Shown piece after piece: positions 37,109-45,443 of a stretch of DNA of 64,000 bases; positions within the stretch are counted from its first letter, which is position 1, and every line of letters starts with the position of its first letter. Position numbers and translations under genes: made by a program. The notes beneath the pieces were generated by a model, which searched no databases, was not told the DNA's origin, and saw nothing but the letters and a program-made list of their open reading frames with translations. The stretch is from Streptomyces sp. NRRL S-37. GTDB taxonomy: Bacteria; Actinomycetota; Actinomycetes; Streptomycetales; Streptomycetaceae. Where the stretch lies: contig NZ_JOIZ01000006.1 of NCBI RefSeq assembly GCF_000721605.1, positions 310,001-374,000 on the forward strand, in the 5' to 3' direction.

Positions 37109-37251
37109 TCCGCCCGCCTGCCCGCGCGAGCGGTTCCGACGACCGCCGCGGTCACCGTCCGGCCCCGTGCGGTAGGCCGATGCCGCCCCGGCCGTGCCCG
37201 GTGTGCGGCTTTGCCGTGTGGCCGTGAACCGGGCGGGGTGCGGGCACCCGG

Positions 37252-38190
37252 CTACGCGAGCAGCCCCGACGACCGCCACAGCTTCCGCCCGACTCCGCGC
37301 AGCACACCGATGTCGTCCAGGAAGTCCGTGAGCCGCTTCGAGCCCTGCTGCATCACCTCCCGGCGGTGGGCGCTCGCCCTGACCTGGGCGACGGCCGCGC
37401 GCCGGTCCAGGCCGACGTTCGTGTACACCTCGGGGTTCACGAAGGCCACCGAGAACACCCGGGCGAACTCCCCGGAGGTGACCCGGGTGAACTCCCGCGA
37501 CCACTTCGGCGCGGTCACCATCTGGCGCCGCAGCTCCTCACGGGCGTACCGCACGTGCCGCGCCTCCTCGATCACGTGGATGCGCGTGACGCCCCGGATC
37601 AGCGGCTGGACCCGCTCGTCCGGGAAGGTCAGACGCTGCATCCAGTCCAGGACCTCCTCGCCGAGCAGGGTCGCGGTGAAGGAGCCGGGGGTGGTGGAGA
37701 CCGTCTTGAAGAGCCGGCCGAGGTTCTGGTGGACGCGGCTCACCGGGTACCAGGGCGTGCCGCCGCGCGCGATCAGCCGGGCGAACATCTTGGAGTGCCG
37801 GCACTCGTCCTCGATCTCGGTGAGGGCGTAGCGCACGTGCGCGCTGGTGGCGGACTTGTCGTAGATGTGCCGGACCAGGAGCTGCATCAGGATCAGCTCG
37901 AACCAGATGCCGAGCGAGGCCAGCGCCGCCGCCTCGTGCCCCGAGAGCAGGAGGCGCTGCTCCTCGCTCATCCGCTTCCACATCGGGGTGCCGTACAGCG
38001 ACACCAGCTCCGGCGGCCAGAACCACTTGCCCTCCTCGAAGGGCGCCTCCCAGTCCAGCTCCCTGTCCGGGTCGAAGGAGTGCTTCGCGGAGGACTCGAG
38101 CAGTCTCAGGGCCACCTGCTCCCGGTCCTTGAGCGTCCCGAGCGCGTCCCGCAGACCATCGATCGCGTCGGCTTCGGACAGGGTCGTCAT
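37252..38190 (-). CDS. AurF-like diiron oxygenase
   Basis: Protein of 312 residues in the diiron oxygenase family of AurF (p-aminobenzoate N-oxygenase). Carboxylate/His clusters expected to bind two irons are visible: EIEDECRHSKMFARL (ExxxH-type), GEEVLDWMQR, and HVIEEARHVRYAREEL (second ExxRH). AurF oxidises arylamines to nitro groups; the physiological substrate here is unknown because no biosynthetic cluster surrounds it. ATG 38190 has GAGG about 10 nt upstream. A TetR gene follows in the same direction. Confidence 0.88.
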   Translation of the reverse strand: MTTLSEADAIDGLRDALGTLKDREQVALRLLESSAKHSFDPDRELDWEAPFEEGKWFWPPELVSLYGTPMWKRMSEEQRLLLSGHEAAALASLGIWFELILMQLLVRHIYDKSATSAHVRYALTEIEDECRHSKMFARLIARGGTPWYPVSRVHQNLGRLFKTVSTTPGSFTATLLGEEVLDWMQRLTFPDERVQPLIRGVTRIHVIEEARHVRYAREELRRQMVTAPKWSREFTRVTSGEFARVFSVAFVNPEVYTNVGLDRRAAVAQVRASAHRREVMQQGSKRLTDFLDDIGVLRGVGRKLWRSSGLLA

Positions 38191-38303
38191 GACGGTTCCA
38201 CCTCGGGGCGTCTGGGGTTACCGGCGGGTCACCCCCTTATGAGACTGCCTGTCAGCAAGCCCGTCAATCCCTCGGGCGGGACTTGTCGTCGATGAATCCC
38301 CTC

Positions 38304-38807
38304 CTAGGCCGAGCAGCCCAGTCCCTCCGGTACCTCGCCCGTCACCGGTGCCGGCGACCCCGGCGGGAACGACGTGCGCAGGGTGAAGGCGTGCGGGGTC
38401 GGGCCGTTGGTGCGGAGGTGGAGGAGGCGGGATTCCGCCTCCGCGACCGTCGGGCGGTGGCCCGCCGGGACCCACCACAGCGCGACCATCGCCTCCTCGA
38501 CCCGCTCGAACCACTCCCGCCGCCGCGCCAGCATCTCCCGGTGCCGGCCCTGGTACATGAACGCCGTCAGCGCGTCGGTGTTCCGCCACACGGACAGGTT
38601 GAGGATCAGCCAGGAGTCGCCGAAGACGGCGATGTCCGTCGCGTCGTTCCCCTCGCCCTTCAGACGCCAGACGAAGCCGTCCGCGGCCTCCGCGTCCGCG
38701 TTCACCGGGTCGAGACCGTCGACGAAGTCCTTCAACTGAGGGGAGTCCAGCGGAGCCTTGAGGCGGGCGATGTTCACCTGGGCGAGTTCGTACGCGGTAT
38801 CGGTCAT
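38304..38807 (-). CDS. DUF3291 domain protein
   Basis: Protein of 167 residues with the DUF3291 pattern: YELAQVNIARLKAPLDSPQLKDFVDGLDPVNADAEAA (first half), SWLILNLSVWRNTDALTAFMYQGRH, then RREWFERVEEAMVALWWVPAGHRPTVAEAESRL. The fold is related to dimeric alpha-beta-barrel (monooxygenase-like) proteins. No catalytic activity is established. TAACGT lies 7 nt before the ATG. Confidence 0.88.
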   Translation of the reverse strand: MTDTAYELAQVNIARLKAPLDSPQLKDFVDGLDPVNADAEAADGFVWRLKGEGNDATDIAVFGDSWLILNLSVWRNTDALTAFMYQGRHREMLARRREWFERVEEAMVALWWVPAGHRPTVAEAESRLLHLRTNGPTPHAFTLRTSFPPGSPAPVTGEVPEGLGCSA

Positions 38808-38814
38808 GTACCGA

Positions 38815-38820
38815 ACGTTA
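38815..38820 (-). promoter_or_regulatory. -10 element TAACGT, leaderless geometry
   Basis: Minus-strand TAACGT is followed by 7 nt and the ATG of the DUF3291 gene. Confidence 0.45.
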
Positions 38821-38873
38821 GGTAGGGAACGTGCCGCTCCGGCACCCCCGTCTCACCAAGTGGGCTCTACAGC

Positions 38874-40331
38874 CTACGAGTTCAGCACCGCCTCCATCAC
38901 CGCCCGCGCGATCGGCGCCGCCGTCCCGCCGCCGCTGATCTCCCGCCGGTTCGCCGCCGCGTCCTCGACCACCACCGCGACCGCCACCTTCGCCTCCAGG
39001 TCCGCACCGCCCCGCGCCCAGGAGATGAACCAGGCGTACGGCGTCCCGGAGTTGCCCAGCCCGTGCTGGGCGGTGCCGGTCTTGCCGCCCACGATCGCAC
39101 CGGGGATCGCGGCCTTCGTGCCGGTGCCGTCCTCCACCACGCCCCGCATCAGCTCCCGCAGCCGCGTCGCCGTCGCCGGGTACATGGCCCGCCGTACCGG
39201 ACGGGAACCCGCCGTCGACACCGTGCTGCCGCCCGCCCGCGTGGTCCGCTCCACCAGGTACGGCTCCCGCACCTGCCCGCCGCTCGCCACGGCCGCCGCG
39301 ACCATCGCCATCTGCAGCGGGGTCGCCCGGGTGTTGTACTGCCCGATCGACGACAGCGCGAGCTGCGCCCGGTCCACCGTGGTGTCGAAGGTGCTGCGCG
39401 CCACCCGGAACGGGATCCGTACGTCCGGGTCGTTGAAACCGAAGGCCTCGGCCGTCGCCCTCATCCTCTCCACCCCCGTGACCACCCCCAGCTTCGCGAA
39501 CACCGTGTTGCAGGACCAGACGAACGCCTCCCGCACCGAGGCGTCCTCGCACCCCTCGGACCCGTTGGTCAGCCGGGTCCTCGTCCCCGGCAGGGTGTAC
39601 GGGTCGGGGGAGTCCGTCGGTTTGTCCAGGTCACTCACCACCCCGGCGTCCAGCGCCGCCGCCGCGGTGACCACCTTGAACGTCGAACCCGGCGGATACG
39701 TCTGCCGCACCGCCCGGTTCAGCATCGGCCGGTCCGGATCGGCGTTCAGCCGCTCCCAGGCGTCCCGCGCCGCCGCGCCGTTCCCGGACAGCAGCGCGGG
39801 GTCGTACGACGGGACCGACACCAGCGCCAGGATCCTCCCGGTCGACGGCTCCACCGCCGCCACCGCGCCCTTCCGCGAGCGCAGCCCCTCGTACGCCGCC
39901 CGCTGCGCCGCCGGGTCGATCGTCGTCACGACGTGACCGCCCGCGTTGCGGCCGCGCGTGAACTCGTTCCACAGCGGCAGCGGCGCGAGCACCGGGGCGG
40001 CCCCGGACAGCAGCCCGTCCTCCGTGTGCTCCAGCAGCGTCGTGCCGTACTCCTGCGAGGCGAAGCCGGTCACCGGGGCGTACAACGGCCCGTCGCGGTA
40101 CGTCCGTTCGTAGCGCAGGTGCTCCCCGGTGTCCCGCGAACCGGTGACCGGCCGCCCGCCGACCAGGATGTCGCCGCGCGGCTGCCGGTAGCGGGCGATG
40201 GCGTCCCGGCGGTTGGCCGGGTTGGCCTTGTAGTCCTCGGCGCGCAGGACCTGCACACGGGCGGCGTTCACCAGCAGCGCCACCAGCAGCAGGGCGCAGA
40301 ACAGCGCCGCGTGCCGGATGTGCCGGGTCAC
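38874..40331 (-). CDS. Class B penicillin-binding protein (transpeptidase, PbpA type)
   Basis: Cell-wall transpeptidase of 485 residues. One N-terminal membrane anchor (about 8-24) is followed by a dimerisation region with RQPRGDILVGGRPV. The catalytic motifs are complete: S216-T-F-K219, S273-C-N275 and K417-T-G419 (GGKTGTAQ). GTG start overlaps the FtsW/RodA-type gene stop by 4 nt (GTGA), making a coupled polymerase/transpeptidase pair like RodA-PBP2 or FtsW-FtsI. It cross-links peptidoglycan on the outer membrane face, presumably in a specialised growth or sporulation wall. Confidence 0.96.
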   Translation of the reverse strand: MTRHIRHAALFCALLLVALLVNAARVQVLRAEDYKANPANRRDAIARYRQPRGDILVGGRPVTGSRDTGEHLRYERTYRDGPLYAPVTGFASQEYGTTLLEHTEDGLLSGAAPVLAPLPLWNEFTRGRNAGGHVVTTIDPAAQRAAYEGLRSRKGAVAAVEPSTGRILALVSVPSYDPALLSGNGAAARDAWERLNADPDRPMLNRAVRQTYPPGSTFKVVTAAAALDAGVVSDLDKPTDSPDPYTLPGTRTRLTNGSEGCEDASVREAFVWSCNTVFAKLGVVTGVERMRATAEAFGFNDPDVRIPFRVARSTFDTTVDRAQLALSSIGQYNTRATPLQMAMVAAAVASGGQVREPYLVERTTRAGGSTVSTAGSRPVRRAMYPATATRLRELMRGVVEDGTGTKAAIPGAIVGGKTGTAQHGLGNSGTPYAWFISWARGGADLEAKVAVAVVVEDAAANRREISGGGTAAPIARAVMEAVLNS

Positions 40332-41695
40332 CGGGGCACACCCCCGCCGCCCTGCCGCCGCGCGGAGTCGCTCAGCCGGACCAGCAGCGCCACGATCGCC
40401 CAGTTGGTCACCACCGACGAGCCGCCCTGCGCCAGGAACGGCATCGCCATCCCGGTCAGCGGGATCAGCCCGGTCACCCCGCCCGCGATCACGAACACCT
40501 GGAGCGCCACGAGCGAGGCGAGCCCCACCGCGAGCAGCCGCCCGAACGGGTCGCGCAGGGCCAGCCCCGCCCGGTAGCCGCGCTCCACCAGCAGCCCGTA
40601 GAGCAGGAAGATCGCGGACAGCCCGGCCAGGCCCAGCTCCTCACCGGCCGTCGCCAGGATGAAGTCGGACTTGACCGCGAAGCCGATGAGTACCGAGTGC
40701 CCGAGCCCGAGCCCGGTGCCGAGCGTCCCGCCCTCCGCGAAGGCGAACAGGGACTGGGCGATCTGGTTCGGGCCCTCGCCCGCCTCGATGGAGCCGAACG
40801 GGTGCAGCCAGGTCTCGATCCTGTGGTGCACGTGCGGCTCCAGCCGGCCCACCGCCACCGCCCCCAGCGAGGCCAGCAGCAGCCCCACCGCGATCCAGCC
40901 CGTGCGGCCGGTGGCGACGTACAGCAGGACCACGAACAGGCCGAAGAACAGCAGCGAGGTGCCGAGGTCCCGCTCCAGCACCAGCACACCCACGCTGACC
41001 AGCCAGACGGCGAGGATCGGGCCGAGCACCCGCCCGGTGGGCAGCCGTAGCCGCAGCCACCGGACGCGGCGGCCGGCGTAGGTGAGGGCGCCCCGGTTCG
41101 CGGCGAGGTACGCGGCGAAGAAGACCGCCAGCAGCACCTTCGCGAACTCGCCGGGCTGGATGGAGAATCCGGCGACCCGGATCCAGATCCGCGCCCCGTT
41201 CACCGCGGGGAAGAGGATCGGGACCGTCAGCAGGACCAGCGCGACGGTGACGCAGACGTAGGCGTAGTTCTGGAGCACCCGGTGGTCGCGCAGCACCAGG
41301 ACGACCACGATGAACAGCGCCACGCCCAGCGTCGACCAGATGAGCTGGGCCGGGGCCGCCGGATCGCCCGGCGTCTCCAGGTCGAGCCGGTAGATCAGCA
41401 CCAGGCCGAGGCCGTTGAGCAGCACCCCGATGGGGAGCAGCACCGGGTCGGCGCACGGGGCGCGCCAGCGCACCGCCAGATGGGCGACCAGCGCGAGCAC
41501 GCCGAGCCCGGCGCCGTAACCGGCGGCGCCGGGCGGGACGGTGCCGTTCCTGGCGAGGCCGACGGCGCAGTAGCCGTACACCGACAGCAGGACGGCCAGG
41601 ACGATCAGGGCGAGTTCGACGCCGCGGCGCCCGGTGAGGCGGACGGCGGGCGCGGACGGATCCGCCGTCGCCAGGGTGATACCGGCCTTGCTCAT
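40328..41695 (-). CDS. SEDS peptidoglycan glycosyltransferase (FtsW/RodA family)
   Basis: Multi-spanning SEDS polymerase of 455 residues with about ten to twelve helices. Family signatures are PGEFAKVLLAVFFAAYL, VLVLERDLGTSLLFFGLFV (the RDLG box), and PLTGMAMPFLAQGGSS near the C-terminus. It is longer than RodA owing to an N-terminal cytoplasmic tail. It polymerises glycan strands and is coupled to the class B PBP encoded next. TAAGTT lies 6 nt before the ATG, and no ribosome binding site is present. Confidence 0.96.
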   Translation of the reverse strand: MSKAGITLATADPSAPAVRLTGRRGVELALIVLAVLLSVYGYCAVGLARNGTVPPGAAGYGAGLGVLALVAHLAVRWRAPCADPVLLPIGVLLNGLGLVLIYRLDLETPGDPAAPAQLIWSTLGVALFIVVVLVLRDHRVLQNYAYVCVTVALVLLTVPILFPAVNGARIWIRVAGFSIQPGEFAKVLLAVFFAAYLAANRGALTYAGRRVRWLRLRLPTGRVLGPILAVWLVSVGVLVLERDLGTSLLFFGLFVVLLYVATGRTGWIAVGLLLASLGAVAVGRLEPHVHHRIETWLHPFGSIEAGEGPNQIAQSLFAFAEGGTLGTGLGLGHSVLIGFAVKSDFILATAGEELGLAGLSAIFLLYGLLVERGYRAGLALRDPFGRLLAVGLASLVALQVFVIAGGVTGLIPLTGMAMPFLAQGGSSVVTNWAIVALLVRLSDSARRQGGGGVPR

Positions 41696-41701
41696 GTCCG
41701 G

Positions 41702-41707
41702 AACTTA
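41702..41707 (-). promoter_or_regulatory. -10 element TAAGTT, leaderless geometry
   Basis: Minus strand: TAAGTT then CCGGAC then ATG (41695). It would drive the SEDS-PBP pair. Confidence 0.55.
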
Positions 41708-41738
41708 CCCAAATGGGGCGCCTTGCGTGCTTTGCTCG

Positions 41739-42674
41739 TCAGCACCAGCGTGGCGCGGGACCGAGGTTGTCGATGTGGGCGGCCGGGCCCCACGCCCAGG
41801 TGCCGTCCGTGAGGAGGTACCAGAGGGGGTTGCCGTTCACCCTGTCGCCCGGGACCTTGCAGAAGATCGAGACGACGTCACCCTTGTGGGCGTACCGGAT
41901 GATCCGCGAACCCCGGTTCGGGGCGCTGCGCAGGGCCAGGGAGTTGACCGTGACGACGCCCCTGTACCGGCCCTGGTCGTCCCGGTTGCCCTGGTCGCCG
42001 AAGTTTCCCTGGTCGCCGAAGTTCCCTTGGTCGCCCTGGTGGCCGCCGCCGCCCTGGTTGCCCAGGCCGTTGCCGCCGCCCTGCTGGTTGCCGTTGTTGT
42101 TGTTGCCCTGTGGGTAGCCGCCGTTTTGCTGGTTCCCGTTGTTGCCGCCGTTGCCGCCCTGCGGGTAGCCGCCGCCTTGCTGGTTGCCGTTGTTGCCGCC
42201 GTTGCCACCCTGCTGGTTGCCGTTGCCGCCCTGCGGGTAGCCGCCGCCTTGCTGGTTGCCGTTGTTGCCGCCGCCGCCTTGCTGATTGCCGTTACCGTTG
42301 CCGCCTTGCGGGTAGCCACCGCCTTGCTGGTTACCATTGCCGTTGCCGCCCTGCTGGTTACCGTTGCCGCCTTGCGGGTAGCCGCCACCGCCCTGCTGGT
42401 TGCCGTTGTTGTTGCCGCCACCGCCCTGCTGGTAGCCGCCGCCTTGCTGGTTGCCGTTGCCGTTGTTGCCGTTGTTGTTGCCGTTACCGCCCTGCTGGTT
42501 GCCGTTGTTGCCGTTGCCGTTGCCGTTGCCGCCCTGGTGGTTCCAGTTCCACTGGCCGCCGCCCTGGTTCGGGCCGTCGGCGGCGACGGCGGGGGCGACG
42601 GTGGCCGCGACCACGAGGGCCCCGGCGGCGACGGCTATGGACAGGGGGCGGGTGAGCGGGTGACGCAGGGACAT
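41739..42674 (-). CDS. Secreted Gly/Asn/Gln-repeat protein with C-terminal SH3-like domain
   Basis: Protein of 311 residues: a signal peptide (cleavage near APAVAADG), a low-complexity region of about 190 residues built from GGNGNQQ, GGGYPQGG and NNGNQQ units, a short GDQGNFGDQ repeat, then an SH3b-like domain (VVTVNSLALRSAPNRGSRIIRYAHKGDVVSIFCKV..., ending GPAPRWC). SH3b domains usually bind peptidoglycan; the repeat could be a flexible or prion-like spacer. ATG 42674 is chosen since GGAGG lies 7 nt upstream; the ATG at 42689 would contain that ribosome binding site. Confidence 0.85.
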   Translation of the reverse strand: MSLRHPLTRPLSIAVAAGALVVAATVAPAVAADGPNQGGGQWNWNHQGGNGNGNGNNGNQQGGNGNNNGNNGNGNQQGGGYQQGGGGNNNGNQQGGGGYPQGGNGNQQGGNGNGNQQGGGYPQGGNGNGNQQGGGGNNGNQQGGGYPQGGNGNQQGGNGGNNGNQQGGGYPQGGNGGNNGNQQNGGYPQGNNNNGNQQGGGNGLGNQGGGGHQGDQGNFGDQGNFGDQGNRDDQGRYRGVVTVNSLALRSAPNRGSRIIRYAHKGDVVSIFCKVPGDRVNGNPLWYLLTDGTWAWGPAAHIDNLGPAPRWC

Positions 42675-42788
42675 GGGATACCTCCACATGCGGGAAAGCG
42701 GGTCGAAGGTGACTTATCGCCACATTAGGAGCGACCCTCCGCACCCGCCCGCCCTGCTGCGCCATCGGGACGGCGCCACCCGCCCCGC

Positions 42789-43295
42789 CTACTCCGCCCG
42801 TCCCTCCAGCAGCCGCGCCGTGGGCAGCCCGGCACGGAGGTAGTCGACGAACAGGTCGTTGTGCAGGGCCCAGGACGAGCGGCGGGAGCGGATCAGCCGG
42901 ATCGCCGCCTCGGCGGTCCTGCCCCGCCGTACCAGCGCGTGCGCGATCACCAGGCCCGAGCGGTTGTACCCGTGGTAACAGCGCACGAGGACCGTACGGC
43001 CGCCGTCCAGTGCCTCGCACGCCGCCTCGGCCAGCCGGATCACGCCCGCGAGCTGCGTCCCGTCCAGCGGCCCGTCGGGGATCGGCCACACCTGGTGCTC
43101 GACCCCGGGATCCGGCCCGTACCCGGGCAGCCGCAGCAGCGTCTGCACGAGATCGAACTGCCGGTCCACCACGGCGGACTCCAGCCGCCCGGAAAGACCC
43201 CGGAACTCGTGCCCGCCCATCCACAGACCGGGTACGACCTCGTCCCACGGACTGTCCGGAGCCGGCACGTCGGGTCGCCTCCCACGGGTACGCAA
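42789..43295 (-). CDS. Dual-specificity / tyrosine phosphatase-like protein
   Basis: Protein of about 168 residues. The active-site loop VRCYHGYNRSG fits C-x5-R-S of cysteine phosphatases. Upstream, DEVVPGLWMGGHE is the usual N-terminal strand of DSPs, and QVWPIPDGPL holds the general-acid Asp. TTG 43295 is my choice (GTGAGG about 6 nt upstream); TTG 43313 is also possible. There is no ATG in a sensible place. It is divergent from the NERD-domain gene with about 90 bp between. Confidence 0.8.
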   Translation of the reverse strand: MRTRGRRPDVPAPDSPWDEVVPGLWMGGHEFRGLSGRLESAVVDRQFDLVQTLLRLPGYGPDPGVEHQVWPIPDGPLDGTQLAGVIRLAEAACEALDGGRTVLVRCYHGYNRSGLVIAHALVRRGRTAEAAIRLIRSRRSSWALHNDLFVDYLRAGLPTARLLEGRAE

Positions 43296-43385
43296 CGACG
43301 CCTCACCACCCAACTCCTCCCCAAGGTAACCGCCTTCTTGCCCCCGGAGCACCCGCCTGTTCCCATGGATGTGGGGTGATGATGC

Positions 43386-44189
43386 ATGGACGGACTGCGC
43401 GTCATACCGACCTGGTGGCACGGCCGGGAAAGGCTGTACGTCCGCCTCCCGGACGGCCGGAACCTCGCCTGGTACGACCGTGAGACGGCCAGGGTCGACC
43501 TGCTCGACGAGGATCACGAGGAGGACGTGCTCGCCGCGCTCGGCCCCTTCCTCACCGGCCCGGTCTCGGTCGGCCCGCCCCCGGTCCCCACCCCCGCCGA
43601 ACTGGCACGTCTGTCCCTGCACCCCGACGACGACCTCGCGCCGAACCGCCCCGGCGAGGCCCTGCTGATCGACCTCGACCGCGATCCCGGCCCGGCCCGC
43701 CGCCTCCGCCCCGACCCGCGCCGCAGGGCGCTCGCCGCGGAGCGGACGGTGGGCGAGGCCCTGGACCGCATGGACGGCGCCGGCTGGCACACCCTGCACT
43801 CGATCCCGCTCCCCGGCGGCGACCGCATCCACCACCTGCTGATCGGCCCCGGCGGCCTGTACGCCGTCCACTCCCTGTACGCCCACCGGCGGCGGGTGAC
43901 GGTCGCCGACCCCCGGATCGCCCTGGGCCGCCACGAACCGCGCCCCGTGCTGCACCGGGTCCGGGCCGACGCCGACCGCGCCTCCCACGCCCTGACGGCC
44001 GAGGTCCGCCCCGTGCTGGTCCTGGTCGGCGCGTCGGCCGTGACGGTCCCGGCCCCGCCCCGCGAGGTGCGCGTCCTGACGGACGCCGACGTGGAGACCC
44101 TGGCCCGCACGGGCGGAGTCCTGAAACCGGCCGACACGGAGGCCCTGCACGCGCTGGCCCGGGACCGGAACACCTGGTCCCGGCTGTGA
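43386..44189 (+). CDS. NERD (nuclease-related) domain protein
   Basis: Protein of 267 residues. Residues 1-100 are an unrecognised acidic region (WWHGRERLYVRLPDGRNLAWYDRE). The NERD domain occupies about 115-220: AAERTVGEALDRM (conserved Glu), GWHTLHSIPLPGGDRIHHLLIGPGGLYAVHS (the D-x-D/H pattern), and VLVLVGASAVTVPAPP. NERD domains resemble Holliday junction resolvase/Mrr-type folds; catalytic ability is unproven. The DNA-repair gene ku lies 115 bp downstream on the same strand. Confidence 0.85.
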   Translation: MDGLRVIPTWWHGRERLYVRLPDGRNLAWYDRETARVDLLDEDHEEDVLAALGPFLTGPVSVGPPPVPTPAELARLSLHPDDDLAPNRPGEALLIDLDRDPGPARRLRPDPRRRALAAERTVGEALDRMDGAGWHTLHSIPLPGGDRIHHLLIGPGGLYAVHSLYAHRRRVTVADPRIALGRHEPRPVLHRVRADADRASHALTAEVRPVLVLVGASAVTVPAPPREVRVLTDADVETLARTGGVLKPADTEALHALARDRNTWSRL

Positions 44190-44304
44190 CCGGCCGCCCC
44201 CGCCGCCCTCCCGGCGAAGAACGCCATAAGATGAGAATCTCGTGCAAAGTGTGACAAACATCCGACCGTGATCGGCGAACGGCCGGACCGGAGAGGTGCT
44301 GCAC

Positions 44305-45336
44305 ATGAGATCCATCTGGAACGGCGTGATCTCGTTCGGCCTGGTCAGGATCCCGGTCAAGCTCGTGAACGCCACCGAGAGCCACGCGGTCCCCTTCCGC
44401 GAGATCCACACGGAGGACGGCGGCCGGATTCGCCACCGCAAGTTCTGCGAGCTGGAGGACCGCGAGGTCACCCCCCAGGAGATCAGCAGGGGCTACGAGG
44501 AGGCGGACGGCACGATCATCCCGATCACCGACGAGGACCTGACCCACCTGCCGATCCCCACCGCCAGGACGATCGAGATCGTCACCTTCGTCCCCGAGGA
44601 CAGCATCGACCCGCTCCAGATGAGCGCCGCGTACTACCTGGCGGCGGGCAGGGCCCCGGCCGCCCGGCCGTACACGCTCCTGCGGGAGGCCCTGAAGCGC
44701 GGCAACAGGGTGGCCATCGCGAAGTTCGCGCTGCGGGGCCGGGAGCGCCTGGGCATGCTCCGCGTGGTCGGCGATGCGATCGCCCTGCACGGTCTGCTCT
44801 GGCCGGACGAGGTCCGCGCCCCCGAGGGGATCGCCCCCGCCGCGGACGTCACCCTCCACGACAAGGAGCTCGACCTCGCGGACGACCTGGTGGACGCCCT
44901 CAGCGGGGCCGGCCTGGAGGACCTGCGCGACGAGTACCGCGAGGCGGTGGAGCAGGTCGTCGCCGCCAAGATCTCCGGCGAAGCCCTGCCCGAGGTGCCC
45001 GAACCGGAGCGCGGCGTCGAGGTCCTGGACCTGACGACGGCCCTGGAGCGGAGCGTCCGCGCGCTCCGCGGCGAGCCGGAGGAGGCCGCGACCGGGCGGT
45101 CGCCGCGACGCGGGACGTCCCGCTCGTCCCCGAAGGAGACCGGCGGCAGGAAGTCCACGTCGACGGCGGAGAAGAAGACACCGCCTTCGGCGCGCAAGCC
45201 GACGTCGAGGACGAGCCGGACCGAGCAGAGGACGACGGCGAAGAGCACGGCCAAGGACACCGCCGGGAAGACATCCGCGGAGAAGTCCCCGGCGAAGGCG
45301 AAGAAGACGGCGGCGTCCCGCAAACGTTCGGCCTGA
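44305..45336 (+). CDS. ku: Ku protein, DNA end-binding (non-homologous end joining)
   Basis: Homodimeric ring protein that binds DNA double-strand ends and recruits LigD. The Ku core (about 1-255) starts RSIWNGVISFGLVRIPVKLV and includes HRKFCELEDREV and the C-terminal MLRVVGDAIALHGLLWPDEVR. The tail (about 255-343) is Lys/Ser/Thr-rich (e.g. KSTAKDTAGKTSAEKSPAK), the extended basic type known in actinobacteria to help DNA bridging. ATG 44305 has GGAGAGG 8 nt upstream. No ligD gene is in the window. Confidence 0.97.
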   Translation: MRSIWNGVISFGLVRIPVKLVNATESHAVPFREIHTEDGGRIRHRKFCELEDREVTPQEISRGYEEADGTIIPITDEDLTHLPIPTARTIEIVTFVPEDSIDPLQMSAAYYLAAGRAPAARPYTLLREALKRGNRVAIAKFALRGRERLGMLRVVGDAIALHGLLWPDEVRAPEGIAPAADVTLHDKELDLADDLVDALSGAGLEDLRDEYREAVEQVVAAKISGEALPEVPEPERGVEVLDLTTALERSVRALRGEPEEAATGRSPRRGTSRSSPKETGGRKSTSTAEKKTPPSARKPTSRTSRTEQRTTAKSTAKDTAGKTSAEKSPAKAKKTAASRKRSA

Positions 45337-45443
45337 CCCGCCGCGCGGTTCGTGCCGTACGACGCGCCCCTCCCGGCCGGCCCCGGGGCGATCCGCGCGC
45401 GGCCCCTAAGGGGCGCCCAGCCGCAGGCCGCGCGTGCGGAACG

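Noticed and set aside
42060..42540. Possible CRISPR array from regular repeats
   Set aside because: The repeats are short codon-level Gly/Asn/Gln repeats without unique spacers of constant length, and there are no cas genes.
42110..42655. Cys/Arg/Leu-rich repeat protein on the plus strand
   Set aside because: It is the complement of the GNQ-repeat gene, which has a signal peptide, ribosome binding site and SH3 domain.
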